54,320 nt of DNA from Candidatus Woesearchaeota archaeon (GTDB taxonomy: Archaea > Nanobdellota > Nanobdellia > Woesearchaeales > GW2011-AR4): positions 1 through 54,320 of the forward strand of contig NZDH01000015.1 of the NCBI GenBank assembly GCA_002688775.1, in the 5' to 3' direction. Position 1 is the first letter of the stretch; each line of letters begins with the position of its first letter. The position numbers were made by a program, and so were the translations under genes. The notes under the pieces were generated by a model. That model was not told the DNA's origin and searched no databases. It was given only the letters and a program-made list of their open reading frames with translations. Shown piece after piece: positions 46,561 to 54,320 of the stretch.

Positions 46561-47268
46561 ATGGGAGACGTAGTACCGATAGAGAAATTCAACGGAAAAA
46601 CAAAAGCAGAAATAGATGCATTAGCAAAGGAGTATATTGGCCTGCATCAAATTAATGATAGTGCTGTTCATGAAGAAAGATTTAATCTGCCTGCTAAAAG
46701 AAACGATGAAGTTGGAAAAGTCAGAGATGGTTTAGAAGGTGTGGTTTCTTCAATTCTAGGTGATAGAGTATATCCTGATAAAGAAGGAGCAGACAGAATT
46801 GTAGAAGGATTAGTTGCTAAAGGATACGAAGCTGAAGGACAAAAACTTCCTGGAGATTCAACTGAAAGAGCACAAAAGATTCAAGAATATGTAGGTCAAG
46901 CTGGTGTAGATTATACACAGCTTCTTAAGCAAATTATAAGTACTCGTAAACCTACAAAAATGAGTGACCTTCCTGAAGATCATCCATTAAGGAGATTGAT
47001 AACTTATGTTACAGCCAAATCTCACAAAGGGCAAAATAGGGTACAGTTTATTCCGCAAAGATTAGCAAGTTTGGGAGCTGTTCATAGAGAGAGTGTTATA
47101 GAAGCATTGAACAAATATGGTGAATTAAGATTAGATCCAAGGTATGCGACGATAGATGAAGCATTACAGACCTTTGGACAAAGATTGCAAGCAAAAATGG
47201 CCCAGTATGACGCTAATGAACCAAGCAAGGTTCATAACCAAGCTTATACAAATAAAAAGGCTGCTTAA
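46561..47268 (+). CDS. hypothetical protein
   Basis: ORF with strong upstream promoter and GGGGGTTGG-type leader; no family recognised. Confidence 0.7.
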   Translation: MGDVVPIEKFNGKTKAEIDALAKEYIGLHQINDSAVHEERFNLPAKRNDEVGKVRDGLEGVVSSILGDRVYPDKEGADRIVEGLVAKGYEAEGQKLPGDSTERAQKIQEYVGQAGVDYTQLLKQIISTRKPTKMSDLPEDHPLRRLITYVTAKSHKGQNRVQFIPQRLASLGAVHRESVIEALNKYGELRLDPRYATIDEALQTFGQRLQAKMAQYDANEPSKVHNQAYTNKKAA

Positions 47269-47330
47269 GCTTTTTTCTTTTCTTTTTTTAATTTTCTTTT
47301 TCTTCTCTTACATGTAAATCTAATGTTAAA

Positions 47331-48608
47331 ATGCATGAAAATATTTTAAGTCCGAAATATGTTGGGCCTCCTTCCCTTAGCCATAGCCATGGAAATATTG
47401 ATCCTGGACAATATAGATCGATGACTCAAATTCCGGTTTCTTACAGCAGCTGGCCCTATGGACAGTCTTCGCCAACAATGATTGGAGATTATGCCGTCAT
47501 GAAAAGCGCCAGCAGGACGCACGTTTTTCATAGATCGGATTTTGATAGAAACGGATTAGCATTGCATTGGGAAGAGAGTGGGCCTCTATTAAATAGCTGG
47601 AAGGCTACATCAGAATCTAATCCTCCTGCTTTAAATGAATACGTCAAATTACCGAAATGGACTCCTTCATCTGGTATTGTAACAAGTTTTGGTGAAAGAA
47701 AAGCTTCGTTTCATATAAAAGATACAGCTGTAAACAAGTATGTTCATGATTTTGGTTTTAGAGATGTGCCTTTCAACGATATAGGTAAGTTAGATCATAG
47801 AGCAGAAACTACAAGACAAAACCTGATCAAGTATTTTGGAACAAGGGATTGGCAGGAATTCAGTTCATATTTAAGGTCTCAAGGATTAGAACCAGAAGAC
47901 ATTGGTCATTTAGCAGTAGGATTCTCACTTCCTCAGGATGTACATTGTGTTAGTCGTGGAGCAGATGGAGAAATTATATTCTACACCAACAGGAATACTA
48001 ATGATTCGATTAATGAATATGCAAACCATTTTGGATTCAGGCCGGATGAGTTTAGATTTAATGTTTTTAGAGAAGAGTTAGCCCACATCTGGAGAAAATC
48101 GTATGACAGAATCAGAGATGGGATTGAAGATATTACGGAGGAGGAGGATACAAAGTCCACAGTAAGAGACTTCTATCTTAAACTGGCAGAAGATTCGGAT
48201 GGAAATCCAGAATTGGCGAGACATTATGAAAAACTTGCTTCGCTGATGCAGCTGGATATTGATACAACAAGAGAGAGGTACACTGAAAGGAAAAAACAGG
48301 GATCAGGTAGTGAAGACTTAGAATCCAGATTAATTGATGAAGAAAGTTCAGATGAAGAAACATCAAACTCAAAAGTAGCTTATATGTCAACTAAGGATAA
48401 AGGATCGGCTAAAGGTGGAAAATACAGCAGCAAAGCAAAAGTACTTTATGGTAAATTTGATAGAAGTGGAGATGATTATGATGGTGATCCAGAAACAAGG
48501 GAGATATCAGAAACAGACGCTCCAAAATCAGAAGCAAGAAGTACAGAACCGACTACTGAAGAAACTCCTGACGGAGATGCCGCAGAAACAAGCGAAGAAG
48601 CTGCTTAA
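47331..48608 (+). CDS. hypothetical protein with acidic disordered C-terminus
   Basis: long ORF; Glu/Ser/Thr-rich tail. Confidence 0.7.
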   Translation: MHENILSPKYVGPPSLSHSHGNIDPGQYRSMTQIPVSYSSWPYGQSSPTMIGDYAVMKSASRTHVFHRSDFDRNGLALHWEESGPLLNSWKATSESNPPALNEYVKLPKWTPSSGIVTSFGERKASFHIKDTAVNKYVHDFGFRDVPFNDIGKLDHRAETTRQNLIKYFGTRDWQEFSSYLRSQGLEPEDIGHLAVGFSLPQDVHCVSRGADGEIIFYTNRNTNDSINEYANHFGFRPDEFRFNVFREELAHIWRKSYDRIRDGIEDITEEEDTKSTVRDFYLKLAEDSDGNPELARHYEKLASLMQLDIDTTRERYTERKKQGSGSEDLESRLIDEESSDEETSNSKVAYMSTKDKGSAKGGKYSSKAKVLYGKFDRSGDDYDGDPETREISETDAPKSEARSTEPTTEETPDGDAAETSEEAA

Positions 48609-48661
48609 TTTATTTATGTTTATTCTTCTTTTTAAAAATTATTTTTATTGTTAAAAAATAT

Positions 48662-48756
48662 CAGTACAATACAGATGAAATACAATCACAAATAATTGAT
48701 AATGTTGGAGTTAACCAATCGTTATTGTATTTGTTGGTAATTTTCAATAATTAAAA
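48662..48756 (+). repeat. dispersed element R3, copy 2
   Basis: aligns with reverse complement of 24513-24606. Confidence 0.65.
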
Positions 48757-48807
48757 TCGATTAAAAATTAAAAAATCTAAAAACTAAAATAGAAAAAATA
48801 ATAAAAA

Positions 48808-49644
48808 TCAAATTTCTAACTTATCGACTACATTTATCATTAGAATTCTGGCAAATATGAAGCTGAAAATAAATAATAAGATAGACACTAATTGGATTAA
48901 AATATTGATTTCAATGAAATAATATAATAAAATCATTGAAATGTATATTATACTAATATTGATGAAGTAAACTGCTGCGATATAATGCGCTTTTTTAAGG
49001 CCGATTTTTATTGTTCTTGGAATTATATCCTTTAATCTTGTTTTATATGTCAATGAAAGTGAAATAAACATGAAATAAACCAAGACTATTGAGAAAATTA
49101 ATACAGGAATGTATTTCTTGAACAGATCAAGCCCTTGTGTTGCAGCTTCTGCAAAGGAAATGTTAAGTATTGAATAAAAAAAGGAAAAGATAAAGAATAA
49201 AAAAACAGCGGAAACCAGCAGATTTTTAAGAAATATTGTCTTTAGCTTATTAAAATCGATTTTACGCAGGAACTTGTTTGTGAGCGACCAGACAATAGAC
49301 AGGAAAACAACAAGCAAAATGAAAGTATATGCAATATAAATCTTAAAATCATTTACAATTTCATTGAAATATCTGTCAATAGCCCCTGGATCGTCGCCTA
49401 AAATGTCCTTTTGCGCCAAAAGATTCTGAGTGACTGAAACTTCATCAAGATCCTGGTTAGCAAGATAATCAGACATTGCATTCGCGTTTTCCAGAATCCT
49501 TGTCTGGTAAGTCAGATTGATAAAGCCGAAAGTAACAGAGAAAATAATCTGCAGTACAAACAATAAAAAGAATAAGGATTTATTTCTCCAAATCATCAAA
49601 AACGATTCTTTCAGAGAATTTAGGATTATATTTTTAGATGGCAT
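48808..49644 (-). CDS. polytopic membrane protein (~6 TM)
   Basis: hydrophobic ORF with basic C-terminal cap. Confidence 0.8.
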   Translation of the reverse strand: MPSKNIILNSLKESFLMIWRNKSLFFLLFVLQIIFSVTFGFINLTYQTRILENANAMSDYLANQDLDEVSVTQNLLAQKDILGDDPGAIDRYFNEIVNDFKIYIAYTFILLVVFLSIVWSLTNKFLRKIDFNKLKTIFLKNLLVSAVFLFFIFSFFYSILNISFAEAATQGLDLFKKYIPVLIFSIVLVYFMFISLSLTYKTRLKDIIPRTIKIGLKKAHYIAAVYFINISIIYISMILLYYFIEINILIQLVSILLFIFSFIFARILMINVVDKLEI

Positions 49645-49649
49645 TTGTA

Positions 49650-52600
49650 TTATCGTGAAGGAACTACTTGCAAATCAAATTCATTAATTGATTCCTGGTT
49701 TGTGTTTGTCCTGGCTTTGATTGTTACCTTATAGTTTCCTGTCTTTTCAAGCAGCTCTACTTTTGTAGTATACCCGATGAGGGAATCAATATAATACATT
49801 TGCTTATCCCTAACAACAACAGTGCCGTCAGGACCATGGATGGTCATAGTAACGCTTTCTATAGGCACACCTGGGTGATTGACTTTAACAGAAATTTCTA
49901 TTGTGGAACTGGTAAGAGGTGTAGACGGAGTGAAAGTTGGCCTTGGTATTATAGGGCCAAGCCTTGACGTATCAATACCTGCTTCACTTACGATAAAGTT
50001 ATAAGACTTTTGGACAATTGGGTCATTAGTATTGCAGTCATCAGGATTGTTATAAATACCTGCGTTTCCTTTTATATTTAATATTTCAACTGTGATTGTT
50101 TTTCTTTCTCGAGTTTTAGTAGATTGCTGGAATGGATTTATGGTTATGATCGTCTGCAATTCATGCGAGAATACCCTTGTTGGAGGGTCAGCCCTGTCAG
50201 GAACAGGTGCAGTTTGCGCCATTGTCGTGTCTTCTACAGCATTGTAGGAAACGCCTGTGATTTCTATTGATGCCCCTTGCTTATTAATTATAATATTCTT
50301 GCCATTCAAAGTTATATTTGTATCTGGATTAGCTGGATCATTAATATTTTGTGTTACTGTTCCTTGTTCTAAATTGATTATCCATTTATCTATTATAATT
50401 GTGTCATCAATACTGTAAATTCCTACACCACCACTATTGCTTTGATCATCTCTTTCTGGCGTGTCAAAGAATTTCACATCAATAGTGACTGGTTGTTGAT
50501 TATTTTGTGAAATCGGATTGTAGGTTATTCCAGGAGCAACAACATTCCCGCTTCTTCCGGCTATCCTTAATTCACGCGTAAGTTCTACAGGCGGTATATC
50601 CGAAGTTCCGTCCATCAAGATTCCTCTGATTTGGGGCTGTATAATGTCAGGCCCTATTGAAACTCTAAAGCATTTATCCTGTCCTGATTTTGTAACTCTT
50701 GCTCCAACTGTCAATGGCTTGCCTACTTCAAAAGTCAGCTCTTCATTTCTTACATTTTCAGGATTTATGTCGTTGATTGTGACTTCAACTAACTGCGCAA
50801 TGCCCTGGCTTTCGAAGAATGCAGTTCCATCACCGCAGCTGAATACCCCTGATAAAGGATCAACATTGCAATCTACGATATCATATGGGGTCTTATCAGT
50901 TAAAGGACGATAGAATACCCCATCCTCGAATCCTGTTGGGAAGCAATTTTGCCTGACTTGTTGAGGGATCCTTCGATCTGTCCTTAAAGTAAACTTGATG
51001 TGGTCATATCTATGAATATCTTCAACAACTTTATGGATGTCCTTTTCTATCAGATCGTTTTGCTGGATCCTATTTCCTGTAAAGATATGGTGTGTAGGTC
51101 CTGTAGCTTGATTGAGTTCTAAACAGTCACATTCAGTGAATCCTGTAGATGGTCCTGTAAATGGAGCCTGGCCAGTGCCTGCAATCGATGGGGCTCCGAC
51201 AGCACCGCAATTGATTGAGTTTGGATGTTCCTCCATTTCTTGTCTTGTGACACAAGCTAATTCAACTTTGTAATTTTCTAAATCACAGCCAGGATTTATA
51301 ATCCAAGATGACCTGTATTCATACTTAGGCAATAATTTTATTGGATCAACTGTTAAGAATTCCCTTGATCTTGTTATAGGCTGCACTAAGGTTGCAAACG
51401 GCGATGTATAAGCAGCATCAACCAAGTTTGTGGCAGTAAGGTCCCAATCATATCCAAATGCAGCAAGGCATATTTTTCTTTGAATGCCGCCTTGCCCTGT
51501 CTGAAGTAAATTTTCAAGCTTAACATTTCCATAATCCTGTGTGAATTCCTCCTGTGCTTCTGAAATCCCTTCTGAAATTCCCCTTAAGCCTCTGCTAATT
51601 TTTTCTCCAATTTTTTCATCCCTGCCGTCCCCTATGTCTTTTGGAGGCTCATCAGGAGTGCATCCATTACTGAAGAAATTTGCAACCTGCCAAACTGCAC
51701 CACAAACATGCTGGGTAAATAGTTCTTTGCAAACGCCAATGTCTCCTCTTCCGCTGGTTCTTACTTCTATCAGGCAACTTGACATTGCACCCATTATATT
51801 CTTATACATCTGCAATCGCTGGTTTATTCCAGTCAGGTAAGCGCATTGAAGTGCTGCTGTATCTTGTTTGAATGGATCCAATACCAAAACATCCTCTTCT
51901 TTACCGAATATTTTATAGAATAAATTGTTTTGACCAAAACATGCTGGCAGATCTCTTCTTTCTGTATACCTGTAAGGATTGTATTCATTATGTATTTCAT
52001 TTTGTTTCGATCCTTTTGCTTCAAATCCTATTCTGGAGTATCTATAACTCCACTTCATATCCTCATAATCATTTGCAAATGATTGCTGCAACACTGAACC
52101 GCTGTCCTCATCTGATTCATGAATCTTTTCACCTGTTGCTTTGTCTGTATCGCTTGGCTCATAATACTGGAATGGTAATTCATCTTCTTTAACATTTATG
52201 CAACAGCATTCCTCTCTTGTTGCAGGTGAATCACTAACAACACTGGCACTTTTTCCAGAATCATAAAAGCACGATGATTGATCTGTGTCAGAAACGCTAT
52301 TTGCATAACCAACTCTAAAAGCAGATTCTATTTTATGACGTGTGCCTGTTGTGTCCACAATTTCTTCATTTGCATTCCAGGATTTGCAAGTATCAGCTGT
52401 TGTGCAATAAGCAACTCTTGATTGACCTCCCCGATCCTGAGGATCAGCACTTAATGGCACTTCCACACCATTCAAGACTAGCTTCTGCCTGGTGTTTTGC
52501 CTCTTGATTCCGCATAATTCCGCGCAGCTTTTTGGCGCAGCAGTCAGAAAATCAGTTTCAGATCCTTTTTTCTTGATTGCATAGCTTATTTCAGCTCTGC

Positions 52601-54317
52601 TAGGGTTTACTAATTCATCTAGCTCGTATATGTTTTGCTCTCCTTGTACACGATCTCCCAATGTCAGCAGCACTCTTTGATTGTCTATTACAGTTGTAAA
52701 GCATTTTGTATCAAGATCAAATCTTGTTTTATCTCTATCAAATGCGGATAAATCAAGGCTCTTGCAATTTTCTGCTCTTAAATTTAAACCTCTGACGCTT
52801 TCATCAGAATCACAGCTTTCAAAACTCTCTAGTTTTCTCTGTAAATCTTTATCACTCTTGCTTTCAGTCCATTTTGAAGGTGAAGAATGGCCAAATATCC
52901 TGTCACAAGACCATCTTCTAAATTCATAGAATTTGGTTTCCCGCTGCCATGCATTATAGCTCGAAGGGAAGCATTTTTTAAGCTGAGGATCGCTGACAAA
53001 TCTTAATTTCACATTTCCTTCCCCATAAGTACCTTCTAGTTGTTTTATATAAGCTTTGCATTCTTCATCATTTACAGTATTTCCAGTATTAAAATTCAAG
53101 AAATTCTTCAATACATTATTGAATAATAATTCATTTGAAATATCAACCCAAGTTCTGTAGACTTTGACAGCAAGATGGCCAAGGAAAGAATACAGGCAGC
53201 CAAATGCAACATAGTCAATGACTCTTTGTATGCTGTCCTGTACTTTTGTCAGAGCTGCAATTGATTTATCCAATAAATCTACAAAATCATAAAGGAGGAA
53301 ATCTGGAAGTCGTCTAAAATCAATCAAAGTGCTGTCAACTACATAACCAACTTCCTGGCATGTTGTTTGTGTTTCTCGCATTCTCCTTACAATCCCTGCG
53401 CCATCCAGAACATCATGCTCGTATGAAATTCTTACTCTGAAAGGGAATGAAAATTCATCATTGATGGATTTCAAGAAGCTTCTCCAATCATCTTCTAAAA
53501 ATGTGTCCATGCTTTCATATCTGTTAAGAGGCACTGCGGTATAAGTTATTGTTCCGTCTGGATTTAGTCTTGTAGGAGAGCCGCCTGCAGGCATTATCTG
53601 GCAGCTTATGTTAAATCTTGGATCTGTTGATTCTGTTCTTGAGCATGCTCTTGAAAGATGCACATTTTGGATTTTCGCATTAGATCCCCGGCCAATATAG
53701 GAGAAATTAAAGTAGAAGTACAATGTCTCTGATCCTTCAGCAAGCCTTTCTGTACTTATTAAGGATGGACTTTGATATTGTGTCAGTGGAATAAGGTCCC
53801 AACTTTGATTTCCAGACCAGCAGGTTCCAATTCCAACTGATCTTCTTGCAAAACCTCTCTGGCCAAGCTGATCTGTTGAAATAACAAGAAGTTCTGTTTT
53901 TTTGGCGTCTCGTGTATCTAAATTTAATTGTGTGTCCCTGAATTCTGTCACAGGCACTTGCCTTAGGCTGGTTCCTAATCCCAATGTAGCTGTCAAATCA
54001 ACATTGTCAAATCTAAAATTTCCTTGGCTGTCTGCTGTTGTAGATTTGTCAGCGCCTTTACATGCTGAACTTGTTCCAACATTAAAGCGGCATTTTGCAT
54101 CGAGATCTGTTTCAGCAATGTTAAGTATTTCATTTGGAAGTGCTGTAAACTGGAATGATGCATTGTATGAAGCAAATGGGGCCCTATTAATGAATAGGTG
54201 TACTCTTGAATTTGGCTTTGTTGTCCCTGCAACATCCACTTGGTTGGCTGCATTTTCAAATATAAATGCCCCTCCTTGGGGAGTTATGATCTTGACTTTT
54301 GGTTTTTGTGTGTCCAA
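49650..54317 (-). CDS. giant secreted/cell-surface Cys-containing protein with Ig-like repeats, truncated by window end
   Basis: 1555-aa open frame; beta-rich repeats such as PKVKIITPQGGAFIFENAANQVDVAGTTKPNSRVHLFIN and VTMTIHGPDGTVV. Confidence 0.8.
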   Translation of the reverse strand: MDTQKPKVKIITPQGGAFIFENAANQVDVAGTTKPNSRVHLFINRAPFASYNASFQFTALPNEILNIAETDLDAKCRFNVGTSSACKGADKSTTADSQGNFRFDNVDLTATLGLGTSLRQVPVTEFRDTQLNLDTRDAKKTELLVISTDQLGQRGFARRSVGIGTCWSGNQSWDLIPLTQYQSPSLISTERLAEGSETLYFYFNFSYIGRGSNAKIQNVHLSRACSRTESTDPRFNISCQIMPAGGSPTRLNPDGTITYTAVPLNRYESMDTFLEDDWRSFLKSINDEFSFPFRVRISYEHDVLDGAGIVRRMRETQTTCQEVGYVVDSTLIDFRRLPDFLLYDFVDLLDKSIAALTKVQDSIQRVIDYVAFGCLYSFLGHLAVKVYRTWVDISNELLFNNVLKNFLNFNTGNTVNDEECKAYIKQLEGTYGEGNVKLRFVSDPQLKKCFPSSYNAWQRETKFYEFRRWSCDRIFGHSSPSKWTESKSDKDLQRKLESFESCDSDESVRGLNLRAENCKSLDLSAFDRDKTRFDLDTKCFTTVIDNQRVLLTLGDRVQGEQNIYELDELVNPSRAEISYAIKKKGSETDFLTAAPKSCAELCGIKRQNTRQKLVLNGVEVPLSADPQDRGGQSRVAYCTTADTCKSWNANEEIVDTTGTRHKIESAFRVGYANSVSDTDQSSCFYDSGKSASVVSDSPATREECCCINVKEDELPFQYYEPSDTDKATGEKIHESDEDSGSVLQQSFANDYEDMKWSYRYSRIGFEAKGSKQNEIHNEYNPYRYTERRDLPACFGQNNLFYKIFGKEEDVLVLDPFKQDTAALQCAYLTGINQRLQMYKNIMGAMSSCLIEVRTSGRGDIGVCKELFTQHVCGAVWQVANFFSNGCTPDEPPKDIGDGRDEKIGEKISRGLRGISEGISEAQEEFTQDYGNVKLENLLQTGQGGIQRKICLAAFGYDWDLTATNLVDAAYTSPFATLVQPITRSREFLTVDPIKLLPKYEYRSSWIINPGCDLENYKVELACVTRQEMEEHPNSINCGAVGAPSIAGTGQAPFTGPSTGFTECDCLELNQATGPTHHIFTGNRIQQNDLIEKDIHKVVEDIHRYDHIKFTLRTDRRIPQQVRQNCFPTGFEDGVFYRPLTDKTPYDIVDCNVDPLSGVFSCGDGTAFFESQGIAQLVEVTINDINPENVRNEELTFEVGKPLTVGARVTKSGQDKCFRVSIGPDIIQPQIRGILMDGTSDIPPVELTRELRIAGRSGNVVAPGITYNPISQNNQQPVTIDVKFFDTPERDDQSNSGGVGIYSIDDTIIIDKWIINLEQGTVTQNINDPANPDTNITLNGKNIIINKQGASIEITGVSYNAVEDTTMAQTAPVPDRADPPTRVFSHELQTIITINPFQQSTKTRERKTITVEILNIKGNAGIYNNPDDCNTNDPIVQKSYNFIVSEAGIDTSRLGPIIPRPTFTPSTPLTSSTIEISVKVNHPGVPIESVTMTIHGPDGTVVVRDKQMYYIDSLIGYTTKVELLEKTGNYKVTIKARTNTNQESINEFDLQVVPSR

Positions 54318-54320
54318 TAA

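Noticed and set aside
1-54320. CRISPR array or rRNA operon
   Set aside because: No regularly spaced direct repeats and no rRNA-like conserved segments were seen.

Overview
Archaeal chromosomal fragment, DPANN/Woesearchaeota-like by gene content (archaeal L10e, histone, archaeal GluRS, SecE, FtsZ, B-type PyrD/PyrK, many small secreted or coiled-coil proteins). Taxonomy is inference. Housekeeping content: rpl10e, trxA, tpiA, gltX, cmk, ftsZ-secE, folA/thyA, a PDH E1a-(TM)-E1b-E2 cluster, a pyrB-I-D-K-C-E-F cluster and aspartokinase. The most unusual material is non-coding. (1) There are five tRNA genes between 9.98 and 14.8 kb. Four fold well (Ile-UAU, Glu-UUC, Ser-CGA, Ala-GGC) once six small introns are removed. 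These lie in the D-loop, anticodon loop, variable region and T-loop, and every predicted splice site obeys the bulge-helix-bulge 2^1 rule. The fifth tRNA is heavily interrupted and unresolved. (2) A LAGLIDADG homing endonuclease ORF ends exactly at the 5' nucleotide of tRNA-Ala and is flanked by an exact 18-bp duplication of the tRNA 5' end. (3) There are three different two-copy dispersed structured elements (R1 3.85/30.8 kb, R2 7.6/40.4 kb, R3 24.5/48.7 kb). R2 has a 4-hairpin architecture with stem-preserving sequence changes and a conserved loop-loop complementarity. (4) A ~630-bp island of nested palindromes lies at 3.6-4.24 kb. No CRISPR array or rRNA was seen. All calls come from reading sequence and the supplied ORF translations; no searches or folding programs were run.
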